A stretch of DNA of 64,000 nucleotides from an uncultured Clostridia bacterium (lineage in GTDB: Bacteria; Bacillota; Clostridia; Christensenellales; Pumilibacteraceae), in NCBI GenBank assembly GCA_934270565.1, contig CAKQPR010000001.1:124001-188000 (forward strand), in the 5' to 3' direction. Below the pieces are notes generated by a model, which worked only from the letters and a program-made list of their open reading frames with translations, did no database searches and was not told the DNA's origin. The position numbers and the translations under genes were made by a program. Position 1 is the stretch's first letter; every line of letters starts with the position of its first letter. Positions 1 through 8,280 of this stretch are shown here, in pieces.

Positions 1-85
1 CGCGACGCGGCGGTGCGAAGCACCGTAAAAACAGTCCACAGGTGACTGTTTTTAGCCAAAGCGGCGAAGTAGCTATGCTACGAGC
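1..85 (+). repeat. 86-bp nested repeat (family F), copy 1
   Basis: It carries two hairpins: CGGTGCGAAGCACCG, then AAAAACAGTC-CACAGGT-GACTGTTTTT. It is nearly identical to 43659-43744 and to the reverse complement of 60132-60217. The first base of the element lies outside the window. It sits inside a family E palindromic repeat at the same place as the copy at 43659. Confidence 0.85.
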
Positions 86-665
86 TGGGAGGTGGATTGC
101 CGAAGCGAAAGCGAAGGCAAGACGAATGAGGGGTCGGGCTATGACGAACGAAACGAAAAGACAACCCCTCATCAGTCGCTACGCGACAGCTTCCCCCCCC
201 AAGGGTAAGCCTTAATCAGTCGTGTTCATTTGGTCTCATTTCTAATGGGTTCCGCGAAGCGGTCGTTATCTTGCCTCCCTTGTGTAAAGGGAGGTGTTTC
301 GAGCTCGAACGAAGTGAGACGAGAAACGGTAGGATTGTTCTATCCAAACTACTATTCGAATAGCAACTTTACAATCCCCCACCCACCTACGGTGGGAGCC
401 CCCTTTGCACAAAGGGGCCTTATTATGTCCGCTTACGCGGGGTTTTAATGTCGTTTCGACCGATTTGTAGGGGCGTTCCTCGTCCGCCCGACGGGGCACG
501 AACGTCGTTTCGACCGAAGCGAAGGTGAAACCCGAACGAAGCGGAGAAATCCCCCGCGGCAGAAGATATAAGTACCGTTCCGCAACGTTCGTGTTCCCCT
601 TTTGTCGCGAAAAAAGCGATACGTTTATTGATTTTTGCGACAACGGCGGGGTTCTTAACAGAATA
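1..665. repeat. Intergenic repeat island, no gene seen
   Basis: No credible gene is seen. The stretch begins inside an 86-bp nested repeat (1-85), followed by the remainder of its host palindromic repeat (about 86-213, ending in AAGCCTT). A second palindromic element lies at about 266-424, with CCCTTTGTGCAAAGGG-like ends. A common short repeat starting near 503 carries CGACCGAAGCGAAGGTGAAA and ends GAGAAATCCCC. A GTAGGGGCGTTCCTCGTCCG hairpin repeat lies near 467. All of these families recur in the other islands of the window. Confidence 0.8.
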
Positions 666-697
666 CCTCACCCCGAAAACGAACATACGGTTATATG

Positions 698-728
698 AAA
701 AACGCGCCCCGATATAACGGGACGCGTT
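698..728 (-). terminator. Terminator downstream of galE
   Basis: Read on the minus strand, AACGCGTCCCG and CGGGGCGCGTT form an 11-bp stem with one mismatch, followed by a T run. It sits 14 bp past the galE stop codon. Confidence 0.75.
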
Positions 729-741
729 GCGGTTTTGCGGT

Positions 742-1761
742 TTATTTCTTGTCGTAGCCGTTGGGGTTTTGGGTCTGCCATTTCCAGAGCGACGCGCACA
801 TTTCGTCGATGCCGCGTTCCGCTACCCAGTCGAGCTCGCGTTTTGCCTTGTCGGCGTTTGCGTAGCACGAAGCTATATCGCCGGGGCGGCGGGGGCAGAT
901 TTTATACGGAATTTCGTGTCCGCAGGCTTTTTCGAACGCGTGGATCACGTCGAGGACGGAATAGCCGTTGCCCGTGCCGAGGTTGAAGATATGCACACCC
1001 GCTTCGTTCATTTTCTCGATCGCTTTGATATGTCCGATCGCAAGGTCCACGACGTGGATATAGTCGCGGACGCCCGTTCCGTCGGGGGTGTCGTAGTCGT
1101 TGCCGAACACGTTCACGCAAGGCAGCTTGCCGTCGGCTACGCGCGCGATATACGGCGTGAGGTTGTTCGGAATTCCTTTCGGGTCCTCGCCGATAAGTCC
1201 GCTTTCGTGAGCGCCTACGGGGTTGAAGTAACGAAGAAGGACGATATTCCACGAGTTGTCCGCGGCGTACAGATCCTTTAAGATACGCTCGATCATAAGT
1301 TTGGTCGTGCCGTAGGGGTTGGTGGTCGAAAGTCGGCAGTCTTCGTCGAGCGGAAGTCTCTCGGGCGTTCCGTAAACGGTAGCCGAAGACGAGAACACGA
1401 GTTTTTTGACGTTATGCTCGCGCATCACTTCGAGAAGAACGAGCGTTCCGTAAATATTGTTGTCGTAATACTCAAGCGGCTTGACGCAGCTTTCGCCCAC
1501 GGCTTTGAGCCCCGCGAAGTGAATTACGCTGTCGATTTCGTTTTCGGAGAAAATCTTCTCCATAGCCGCGCGGTCGCGCATATCGGCGTTATAAAACTTA
1601 ATCTTCTTGCCGGTGATCTTCTCTACGCGCTTGATGCTTTCGTCGCACGAGTTTACCATATTGTCGAACGCGATTACTTCGTAGCCGCGGTTGAGAAGCT
1701 CGACTTCGGTATGCGAGGCGATATATCCCGCGCCGCCCGTGATAAGTACTTTTTTGTCCAT
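742..1761 (-). CDS. galE: UDP-glucose 4-epimerase
   Basis: Interconverts UDP-glucose and UDP-galactose using bound NAD in the cytoplasm, as part of the Leloir pathway and of supply of galactose for surface glycans. The 339-residue length is normal for GalE. The N-terminus has the Rossmann motif GGAGYIAS (residues about 9-16). The short-chain dehydrogenase active site appears as SSSATVYG followed by YGTTK (the YxxxK pair). The motif RYFNPVGAH and the C-terminal RPGDIASCYA are typical of the family. The gene is monocistronic, with its own promoter (1792-1820) and terminator. An alpha-galactosidase is encoded near 51-53 kb, which fits a role in galactose use. Confidence 0.96.
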   Translation of the reverse strand: MDKKVLITGGAGYIASHTEVELLNRGYEVIAFDNMVNSCDESIKRVEKITGKKIKFYNADMRDRAAMEKIFSENEIDSVIHFAGLKAVGESCVKPLEYYDNNIYGTLVLLEVMREHNVKKLVFSSSATVYGTPERLPLDEDCRLSTTNPYGTTKLMIERILKDLYAADNSWNIVLLRYFNPVGAHESGLIGEDPKGIPNNLTPYIARVADGKLPCVNVFGNDYDTPDGTGVRDYIHVVDLAIGHIKAIEKMNEAGVHIFNLGTGNGYSVLDVIHAFEKACGHEIPYKICPRRPGDIASCYANADKAKRELDWVAERGIDEMCASLWKWQTQNPNGYDKK

Positions 1762-1791
1762 AAAAACCTCCGTGTTTTTGCTTTCGTCTAT

Positions 1792-1820
1792 ATTATATAT
1801 CGTATCCGAAAAAAAATCAA
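1792..1820 (-). promoter_or_regulatory. galE promoter
   Basis: On the minus strand TTGATT (1815-1820), a 17-bp spacer and TATAAT (1792-1797). It lies 30 bp upstream of the galE start codon. Confidence 0.8.
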
Positions 1821-1852
1821 CTGCTTAAGCACGAAAAAAAGGCTAAAAACAG

Positions 1853-1881
1853 TTGAGAATTTACGCAAGTTGTGTTATAAT
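1853..1881 (+). promoter_or_regulatory. Promoter of the IscU-like/GGGtGRT operon
   Basis: TTGAGA (1853-1858), 17-bp spacer, TATAAT (1876-1881). It is followed by AGGAGG (1908-1913) five bases before the ATG at 1919. Confidence 0.8.
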
Positions 1882-1918
1882 ACTATGCGGTAGACAAAAT
1901 CCGACTCAGGAGGACATT

Positions 1919-2611
1919 ATGCATTTTTCCAAAGAAGTAGAAGAAATGGTTTGCGTCCGTAAGGGACCTAACCACGGTCCTGCTCCCATTCCCGAAGAGG
2001 GCAAGTGGGTTCAGGCTCGCGAAATCAAGGACATCAGCGGCCTTACGCACGGCGTCGGCTGGTGCGCTCCCCAGCAGGGCGCGTGCAAGCTCACCCTTAA
2101 CGTCAAGGAAGGCGTGATCCGCGAGGCGCTCGTCGAGACTATCGGCTGCTCCGGTATGACTCACTCGGCGGCTATGGCGGGCGAAATTCTCCCCGGCAAG
2201 ACGATCCTCGAAGCGCTTAACACCGACCTCGTTTGCGACGCCATCAACACCGCTATGCGCGAGCTGTTTTTACAGATCGTTTACGGCAGAACTCAGTCCG
2301 CTTTCTCCGAAGACGGGCTCGAAATCGGCGCCGGTATGGAGGACCTCGGCAAGGGTCACCGCAGTCAGGTGGGTACCATCTACTCCACCGAGGCTAAGGG
2401 CGTTCGTTACCTCGAAATGGCAGAAGGTTACATCACCAAGCTCGCTCTCGATAAGGACAATCTTATTATCGGTTACGAGTTCATCAAGATGGGCGTGATG
2501 ATGGACAAGATCCGCGGCGGCATGAATGCGGATCAGGCTCTTAAAGAGGCTACCGGTCACTACGGCAGATTCGAGGGCGCGGCAAGCTATATCGATCCGC
2601 GTAACAAATAA
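1919..2611 (+). CDS. IscU/NifU-like iron-sulfur scaffold family protein, partner of GGGtGRT protein
   Basis: A 230-residue protein whose central part resembles IscU/NifU-type Fe-S scaffolds: GWCAPQQGACKL, then VETIGCSGMTHSAAMAGEIL, so conserved cysteines lie near residues 43, 49 and 70. The start is set at 1919 by the AGGAGG at 1908-1913; an upstream in-frame start at 1853 lies within the promoter and is rejected. The protein is longer than a canonical IscU (about 125-150 residues) and has an added C-terminal half with a repeated Gly/Met-rich amphipathic pattern. It is followed after 11 bp by the GGGtGRT gene, a pairing I recognise from many Clostridia. The biochemical role of the pair is not established; Fe-S handling is inferred from the scaffold-like part only. 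Confidence 0.75.
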   Translation: MHFSKEVEEMVCVRKGPNHGPAPIPEEGKWVQAREIKDISGLTHGVGWCAPQQGACKLTLNVKEGVIREALVETIGCSGMTHSAAMAGEILPGKTILEALNTDLVCDAINTAMRELFLQIVYGRTQSAFSEDGLEIGAGMEDLGKGHRSQVGTIYSTEAKGVRYLEMAEGYITKLALDKDNLIIGYEFIKMGVMMDKIRGGMNADQALKEATGHYGRFEGAASYIDPRNK

Positions 2612-2622
2612 GGAGAACGATT

Positions 2623-3627
2623 ATGAGCGTAACTTTTGAAGGATATGAGAAAAGAATAGACAAAATCAACGCGTGCCTCGCTAAGTACGGTATCAAAGAC
2701 CTCGAAGCCGCACGCCAGATGTGCCTCGATAAGGGTTTCGATCCCGATAAAATCGTCAAAGGCACTCAGAATATCGCGTTCGACAACGCAAGCTGGGCTT
2801 ACACCCTCGGTTGCGCCGTCGCTATCGCCAAGGGTTGCACCAAGGCTACCGACGCCGCCGTCGCTATCGGCGAAGGCCTGCAGGCGTTCTGCGTTCCCGG
2901 TTCGGTCGCGGAACAGCGCGAAGTCGGTCAGGGGCACGGCAACCTCGCCGCTATGCTTTTGAGCGAAGACACGAAATGCTTCTGCTTCCTTGCGGGTCAC
3001 GAGTCGTTCGCAGCCGCGGAAGGCGCTATCGGTATCGCAAAAACCGCAAACAAGGTTCGTCGCGAGCCCCTTCAGGTCATTCTGAACGGTCTCGGCAAGG
3101 ACGCCGCTATGATCATTTCGAGGATCAACGGTTTCACCTACGTTCAGACGAAATACGATTATTTCACCGGCAAGCTTAACGTCGTGCAGACTATCGCCTA
3201 CTCCGACGGCGAGCGCGCTAAGGTTCGTTGCTACGGCGCGGACGACGTTCGCGAGGGCGTTGCGATCATGCAGCACGAGAGCGTTGACGTTTCCATCACC
3301 GGAAACTCCACCAACCCCACCCGCTTCCAGCACCCCGTTGCGGGAACCTACAAAAAATGGGCTATCGACAACGGCAAGAAATACTTCTCCGTCGCTTCGG
3401 GCGGCGGTACGGGCAGAACGCTCCACCCCGACAATATGGCGGCGGGTCCGGCTTCGTACGGTATGACGGACACGATGGGCAGAATGCACTCCGACGCGCA
3501 GTTCGCCGGTTCTTCGTCCGTTCCCGCTCACGTCGAAATGATGGGTCTTATCGGTATGGGCAACAACCCCATGGTCGGTGCTTCCGTTGCTTGCGCGGTT
3601 GCCGTTCAGGAAGCTATGTGCAAATAA
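2623..3627 (+). CDS. GGGtGRT protein (conserved, function unknown)
   Basis: A 334-residue cytoplasmic protein containing the family-defining motif ASGGGTGRTLHPDN near residues 263-276. Other conserved-looking features are the Gly/His-rich segments GQGHGNLAAML and FLAGHESFAAAEG, and a Gly/Ala-rich C-terminus (MGNNPMVGASVACAVA). It contains several cysteines but no classical CxxC ferredoxin motif. No signal peptide or membrane segment is seen. It is translationally close to the upstream IscU-like gene (11-bp gap, AAGGAG ribosome site), which suggests the two act together. The operon ends with a strong terminator at 3646. The family is known by name (PF14057) but its reaction is unknown to me. 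Confidence 0.85.
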   Translation: MSVTFEGYEKRIDKINACLAKYGIKDLEAARQMCLDKGFDPDKIVKGTQNIAFDNASWAYTLGCAVAIAKGCTKATDAAVAIGEGLQAFCVPGSVAEQREVGQGHGNLAAMLLSEDTKCFCFLAGHESFAAAEGAIGIAKTANKVRREPLQVILNGLGKDAAMIISRINGFTYVQTKYDYFTGKLNVVQTIAYSDGERAKVRCYGADDVREGVAIMQHESVDVSITGNSTNPTRFQHPVAGTYKKWAIDNGKKYFSVASGGGTGRTLHPDNMAAGPASYGMTDTMGRMHSDAQFAGSSSVPAHVEMMGLIGMGNNPMVGASVACAVAVQEAMCK

Positions 3628-3645
3628 TAACGAGTCAGTTTCGCG

Positions 3646-3684
3646 AAAAGCGGCTTGAGGAATTCCCCGAGCCGCTTTTTTGTT
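3646..3684 (+). terminator. Terminator after the GGGtGRT gene
   Basis: AAAAGCGGCT (3646-3655) pairs with AGCCGCTTTT (3670-3679) and runs into a T tract. Confidence 0.85.
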
Positions 3685-3689
3685 TGGTT

Positions 3690-4800
3690 TTATGTAGGCA
3701 GGAAACGCGCCGATTTGTCGGCGAAACCGACGGTAGGGTGGTTCGCCCTCGGACCTCCGCATAACGTAAAGCTGCGTTAGAAAATAAAAGTACCATTCCG
3801 CTAAGATCGTATTCGCTCCCGCCTTGGTCTCGACTACGCTCGAGATGACGAGGCGAGAGAGCGGTCAGTGTTGTTTTTAAATGGTATTTTGTAAGTGCTG
3901 TCATCGCCGACTTGCCTACGGCGGCTCGCCGTCGGGCGGACGAGGGCGTCCGCCCCTACCACGCTCTATCGAAAGTAAGTACGGGCGTAGCCGACTTGCC
4001 CGCAGGGGCTCCCTGCCATCGCCGACTTGCTTACGGCGGCTCGCCGTTCGCTCCCGCCTTGGTCTCGACTACGCTCGAGATGACGAGACTAAGGAGCGTT
4101 CCGCTTGGTTTTTTATAAGGGCGCTTGCGCGGAATTATTTTTCGTAATGTAAGAGCGTAACGCAAGGTTGGCGGCGGGGCGAGGGCGCCCCGCCCTACCG
4201 ATGCGGGAAGCGATATTACAAACGAATATTTGCCCGCAGTTGTTCGTTTGAGGACGGACGGGGGCGTCCGCCCCTACCACGCTCTATCGAAAGTAAGTAC
4301 GGGCGTAGCCGGCTTACCCGCAGGGGTTCCCTGCCATCGCCGGCTTACCCGCAGGGGTTCCCTGCCATCGCCGGCTTACCCGCAGGGGTTCCCTGCCATC
4401 GCCGACTTGCCCGCAGGGGTTCCCTGCCATCGCCGACTTGCTTACGGCGGCTCGCCGTTCGCTCCCGCCTTGGTCTCGACTACGCTCGAGATGACGGGGC
4501 TAAGTACCATACCGCTTGGTTTTTTATAAGGGCGCTTGCGCGGAATTATTTTTCGTAATGTAAGAGCGTAACGCAAGGTTGGCGGCGGGGCGTGGGCGCC
4601 CCGCCCTACCGATGCGAGAAGCGATATTACAAACGAATATTTGCCCGCAGTTGTTCGTTTGAGGGCGGACGGGGAACGCCCCTACCACGCTCTAACAATC
4701 TTTAAAGCTCGCCGCTTTGTAACGTCATTTCGACCGAAGTGAGGGTGAAACCCGAACGCAGTGGAGAAATCCCCGCGCTACCGAAGCGGAAAACGACATT
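3690..4800. repeat. Repeat island with tandem and direct duplications
   Basis: No gene is supported. The stretch is a mosaic of short families seen elsewhere: GGTCTCGACTACGCTCGAGA-type repeats (3820, 4060, 4470), GGCGGACGAGGGCGTCCGCC hairpins (3936, 4255, 4665) and a CGACCGAAGTGAGGGTGAAA-type repeat (4731). About 250 bp around 4040-4290 is repeated nearly unchanged around 4450-4700 (offset 411 bp). Four tandem 31-bp units lie between the two copies. Confidence 0.8.
4308..4431 (+). repeat. Four tandem 31-bp repeats
   Basis: Units at 4308-4338, 4339-4369, 4370-4400 and 4401-4431, each of the form GCCGGCTTACCCGCAGGGGT followed by TCCCTGCCATC. The fourth has GACTTG in place of GGCTTA. There are no spacers. 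Single copies of the same unit occur near 3990, 9248 and 59760, so this is a local amplification of a dispersed repeat. Confidence 0.85.
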
Positions 4801-4833
4801 CTAAAATAAAAAATTAAACCGTAAAGTTTTTCG

Positions 4834-4862
4834 TTGACTTTTGTTCGACGGTATTGTATAAT
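4834..4862 (+). promoter_or_regulatory. Promoter of the Gfo/Idh/MocA gene
   Basis: TTGACT (4834-4839), 17-bp spacer, TATAAT (4857-4862). It is 32 bp upstream of the start codon. Confidence 0.85.
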
Positions 4863-4893
4863 AGCCGTATTATCGACAATCTGCGGAGAGAAA

Positions 4894-6117
4894 ATGAAAA
4901 ACAGAATTTCAATTGCGATTATCGGGCTCGGGCAACGCGGAAGCGGGCTTTTGCATGGTGTTCTTTTAAAGCGCGACGATCTCGACATCGTTGCGGTATG
5001 CGACGTTTACGCCGATCGCGCCGAAGCGGCGGCAAAAGCCATTGAGGATAATGGCAGACCGACCCCGAAAATCTACACCGATTACAAGCTTTTACTCGCG
5101 GAAACGAAAACCGACGCGGTGCTTGTTTCCTGCTCGTGGGAGTGGCATATCGAAATCGCTATAGCCACGATGAAAGCGGGAATCGCGGTCGCTCTCGAAG
5201 TGGGCGGTTGCTTTTCGATGGAAGAATTATGGTCGCTCGTGCATACGCAGGAAGAGGCAGGTACTCCGTTTATGTTTATGGAAAACTGCTGTTTCGGGAA
5301 AAGCGAGCTGCTTGCCACCGGCGCATACCGTGCGGGCGCGCTCGGCACGGTAGTCGCTTGCGAGGGGTCGTACACTCACGATCTTCGCTCCGAAATCGCG
5401 GGCGGGAACAAAAATCGGCATTACCGCTTGCGCAACTACGTTCACCGCAACTGCGACAACTACCCCACTCACGACGTCGGCCCTATCGCCAAGCTTCTCG
5501 ATATCAACCGCGGAAACAAGTTCGTTTCGCTCGTATCGGTCGCAAGCAAGGCGGTCGGTCTGAGAGAATATGTGAAAGCCCGCCCCGAGGAATACCCCGA
5601 GCTTCAGGAAACCGAATTTAAACAGGGCGATATCGTGACTACGATCATCACCTGCGCAAACGGCGAAACGATCACGCTTCGTCTCAATACGACTTTGCCG
5701 AATTTTTATTCGCGCGATTTTGTGGTGCGCGGCTCGAAAGGACTTTATAATATGAACGCGAATATGCTCTTTTTCGACGGCGACGAGGACGGCTGGGAGC
5801 CGACCGAATCGTATCCGAAATTCTTCAACAGCGCGGACGCTCACCCCGAATATCTGCCGAAAATCTGGAAAACCGTCACGAAAGAACAGCTCGACGCGGG
5901 TCACGGCGGCATGGACTATTTCGAGTTCGATTGCTTCGTCAACTGCCTCAAACGCGGCGAGGAATTCCCGATCGACGTGTACGACGCGGCGGCGTATATG
6001 GCTGTCAGCGTGCTCAGCGAACAGTCGGTCGCAAGCGGCGGGTCGGTTCAGTTCTTCCCCGACTTTACCTGCGGCAAATGGCAGGTGCGTAAGCCCAAAG
6101 ACGTAACCGAATTTTAA
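4894..6117 (+). CDS. Gfo/Idh/MocA family NAD(P)-dependent oxidoreductase
   Basis: A 407-residue protein with an N-terminal Rossmann fold (IAIIGLGQRGSG, residues about 5-16), a segment NTDAVLVSCSWEWHIEIAIATM-like region after about residue 70, and the family signature near GIAVALEVGG. Later HDVGPIAKLL corresponds to the C-terminal alpha/beta domain. The family acts on sugars, inositols or glycosyl derivatives; the substrate cannot be assigned. The start at 4894 follows GGAG at 4885-4888 and lies 32 bp from a near-ideal promoter; an in-frame start at 4834 lies in the promoter and is rejected. The gene is monocistronic with a terminator at 6131. Confidence 0.88.
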   Translation: MKNRISIAIIGLGQRGSGLLHGVLLKRDDLDIVAVCDVYADRAEAAAKAIEDNGRPTPKIYTDYKLLLAETKTDAVLVSCSWEWHIEIAIATMKAGIAVALEVGGCFSMEELWSLVHTQEEAGTPFMFMENCCFGKSELLATGAYRAGALGTVVACEGSYTHDLRSEIAGGNKNRHYRLRNYVHRNCDNYPTHDVGPIAKLLDINRGNKFVSLVSVASKAVGLREYVKARPEEYPELQETEFKQGDIVTTIITCANGETITLRLNTTLPNFYSRDFVVRGSKGLYNMNANMLFFDGDEDGWEPTESYPKFFNSADAHPEYLPKIWKTVTKEQLDAGHGGMDYFEFDCFVNCLKRGEEFPIDVYDAAAYMAVSVLSEQSVASGGSVQFFPDFTCGKWQVRKPKDVTEF

Positions 6118-6130
6118 CCAGCAAACGATA

Positions 6131-6166
6131 AAAGCCTTGTTCCCGATGAGGAACAAGGCTTTTTGT
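6131..6166. terminator. Terminator between the oxidoreductase and the membrane protein gene
   Basis: A 13-bp stem AAAGCCTTGTTCC / GGAACAAGGCTTT around a 6-base loop, followed by TTTTGTT. The A tract on the other side could let it serve the convergent gene ending at 6179 as well. Confidence 0.88.
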
Positions 6167-6178
6167 TAAGTCAACGAT

Positions 6179-7921
6179 TTATCTTGTGAAACCGACTTCG
6201 TCGTGAATCCGGTTGTCGGCTTCGTACTCGCTTTCGGAGTAACCGCGATGCTCGCCCGTAACGACAACTTCGCCGTTCGACGAATGATAGTAAACGTTGC
6301 GGTTTTCGTCCTCAAAGTAGCCGGTGTTCGAGTGGTAGTTGTAAATGCGGTACTCTCTGCCGCTGTTAAGATCCGTAACCGTATCGCCGTTTATTCTGAC
6401 GTCGCGAAGGTCGCCGAGCACAACCGTTTTATTAAATCGGTCGTCTTCTTCGGTCGGCTCTTCCGAGCCCGACGAGCCGGACAAGCTGCCCGAAGACGCG
6501 GAGCTCGCCGACGATGAGGACGATCCGACTAAACCCCAGATAATCGCAAGAACAAGCGCGACTATGAGCGCGACAACGACAAACCCGACGAGCGCGGTCA
6601 TAAGAGCGCAGGCGAAATATCTCACCCAGCCGTCTCTGCCGAGCACGCCAGACAGCTTACCTTTGGACGGAACGAGGAAGTACACGAGCGTTCCGAGCCA
6701 CAGGGAAATCGCCATACCCGAGGAATAATATTCCCACGTTGTGTAGGAGCTTACAGAACCGAAAATCGTATCGATAAGGTAGCCGAGCATAAACTTATTG
6801 CCGTTGTACGGAACGAGACACATTATCATATTGACGAAAAATCTCGTTTCATCCGTGTTTTTCACGGCAAGCATTGCGTAACTGAGCGGCGCGAAAAAAA
6901 TCGCGAGAATTCCGAGGTAGCGAAGCCCGCCCTTCACGTTGCGGAGAATATGTATTCCGAGCAGCACCCACTGATAGCAGATCGCCGAGAACAGGAAAAA
7001 TTTGATTTTCATAACCGTTTCGTCGCCCGACCACCTTACGAAGGTAAACATAAACGTCAGAATTAGCGATATTCCCGCGAACACGAACGGGTAAATCTTG
7101 AGTTTGCGCTCCGCTTTTCCGGAGACGTCGGGAACGACTTCGGGTTGGCTGTCCTCGTTTATAAAGTCAGTCGATGCGGTCGTTGCGATCGAGGTCGATG
7201 CGACTTCGGCGGCGACCGCTTTTTTCGCCGCTTTTTCGCGCTCGCGTTCCTCTTTCTCTTCCGCGGCTTTCAAGTCGGCAAGCCGTTTTTCTTCGGCGCG
7301 GCTTTCGGCTGCAATTTTCCTCTCTTCCGCAAGTTTTTCAGCTTCAAGGCGCTTTTCTTCGGCGCGGCGCGCTCTTTCTTCCTCTCTTATCTTGCGCTCC
7401 TCTTCCGCCTTTTCGGCGTTCCGAGCCTTGACGAGTTCGTTTTCGGCTTTTTTCTCGGCGCGTTTTTGCTTGTTTATAACGCGCTTTTCGGCGCGGACTT
7501 CAGCCGTTGCGGTTATCGAAACAACGATAAGCGCGACGATCGCAACGATCAGCGCTGCCGCACCGACTATTGCGTCGAACGTAAAGCCGCCGACGTCGTG
7601 CTTGATCGACCATTCGGGACCGCCCTTCTCGCCGTACCCGTAGACGGCGAAGAACGAAGCAATGAGTATTAAAGCCGCCGCCAGAATCAGGAACAAAACC
7701 TTGATCTTGCGTTTCGACTTAAAAACGGTTAAGCTTAAAACGGCAAGCGCGAGCGCGATCGCGCCGATAACTACGCTCAGAATCAACAGTGCGGAAAACA
7801 CGTTGACCTCGGCGCTGTTTATCAGCATTATCGCGGCTTCGAAAACGTAAAGCGCGAACGCGACTGCAAACACTACGAATGCCGCCACATAACAACGACC
7901 GCTTCTCTTTCCTTCCTTCAT
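6179..7921 (-). CDS. Large multi-pass membrane protein with a cytoplasmic coiled coil (function unknown)
   Basis: I do not recognise the family. The 580 residues can be read as four N-terminal membrane segments (about 11-31, 42-67, 74-94, 117-138), a highly charged helix of about 100 residues (140-235, rich in EEKRLAEE-type repeats) likely to form a coiled coil, further hydrophobic segments (about 277-295, 306-325, 334-352, 362-390, 403-417, 435-465), a Ser/Gly linker (467-487) and a soluble acidic C-terminus (490-580). The promoter on the opposite flank (7981-8009) contains a 16-bp palindrome within its spacer, and a small XRE regulator is divergently encoded at 8062. That regulator is therefore the likely controller. 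A membrane-stress or envelope role is only a guess. Confidence 0.8.
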   Translation of the reverse strand: MKEGKRSGRCYVAAFVVFAVAFALYVFEAAIMLINSAEVNVFSALLILSVVIGAIALALAVLSLTVFKSKRKIKVLFLILAAALILIASFFAVYGYGEKGGPEWSIKHDVGGFTFDAIVGAAALIVAIVALIVVSITATAEVRAEKRVINKQKRAEKKAENELVKARNAEKAEEERKIREEERARRAEEKRLEAEKLAEERKIAAESRAEEKRLADLKAAEEKEEREREKAAKKAVAAEVASTSIATTASTDFINEDSQPEVVPDVSGKAERKLKIYPFVFAGISLILTFMFTFVRWSGDETVMKIKFFLFSAICYQWVLLGIHILRNVKGGLRYLGILAIFFAPLSYAMLAVKNTDETRFFVNMIMCLVPYNGNKFMLGYLIDTIFGSVSSYTTWEYYSSGMAISLWLGTLVYFLVPSKGKLSGVLGRDGWVRYFACALMTALVGFVVVALIVALVLAIIWGLVGSSSSSASSASSGSLSGSSGSEEPTEEDDRFNKTVVLGDLRDVRINGDTVTDLNSGREYRIYNYHSNTGYFEDENRNVYYHSSNGEVVVTGEHRGYSESEYEADNRIHDEVGFTR

Positions 7922-7980
7922 ATAACCCTCCGAGTGTTAAAATTTCATCGGTTTTGTTCGTTCGAACGAAACCTTATTTT

Positions 7981-8009
7981 AGTATAATAGAATTATAGTT
8001 CTATGTCAA
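7981..8009 (-). promoter_or_regulatory. Promoter of the coiled-coil membrane protein gene
   Basis: Minus strand: TTGACA (8004-8009), 17-bp spacer, TATACT (7981-7986). The spacer is occupied almost exactly by a 16-bp palindrome (7988-8003). Confidence 0.85.
7988..8003. promoter_or_regulatory. Predicted operator 1A
   Basis: TAGAATTATAGTTCTA, symmetric at 14 of 16 positions, lies inside the promoter spacer. A second copy (15 of 16 identical) starts exactly 29 bp away at 8017. Repressor binding here would block RNA polymerase. Confidence 0.75.
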
Positions 8010-8016
8010 GTATTTT

Positions 8017-8032
8017 TAGAATAATAGTTCTA
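8017..8032. promoter_or_regulatory. Predicted operator 1B
   Basis: TAGAATAATAGTTCTA, in the same orientation as operator 1A. It lies between the minus-strand promoter and the start of the XRE gene, so it could also serve autoregulation. Confidence 0.72.
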
Positions 8033-8061
8033 AAATCTATGTACATAGGACGGTATTTTAT

Positions 8062-8277
8062 ATGATCGAAATCAACGCAAGTTTCGGGCAACGGCTTCGC
8101 GAGCTCATGAAGGAAAACGGAATAAATCAGATCGGGCTCGCCGAAGCGATCGGGTATTCGCAACGCAGCGTTTCTAAGTGGATAAATTTTCAGTCCGAAC
8201 CGACCGCAACCGCTATAGTCAGATGCGCGCGGTTTTTCGACGTTACCTGCGGGTACATTTTAGGCACGGAAGATTGA
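8062..8277 (+). CDS. Small XRE-family helix-turn-helix regulator (locus 1)
   Basis: A 71-residue protein that is essentially one HTH_3 domain: FGQRLRELMKENGINQIGLAEAIGYSQRSV, then SKWINFQSEPTATAIVRCAR and a C-terminal FFDVTCGYILGTED, the usual end of single-domain Cro/CI-type regulators. It has no dimerisation or sensor domain beyond this. It is divergent from the 580-residue membrane protein gene, and the 140-bp gap holds two copies of a 16-bp palindrome. The most economical reading is that it represses the membrane gene and perhaps itself. The ribosome site is weak (AGGACGG). What relieves repression is not visible. Confidence 0.88.
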   Translation: MIEINASFGQRLRELMKENGINQIGLAEAIGYSQRSVSKWINFQSEPTATAIVRCARFFDVTCGYILGTED

Positions 8278-8280
8278 GGA

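Noticed and set aside
230..686. Short open frames in the first 700 bases
   Set aside because: They run through dispersed palindromic repeats, have no ribosome sites, and similar frames appear in every repeat island.
4308..4431. Possible CRISPR array (regular 31-bp repeats)
   Set aside because: The units are directly adjacent with no spacers, no cas genes are present, and single copies of the same unit are dispersed in other islands.
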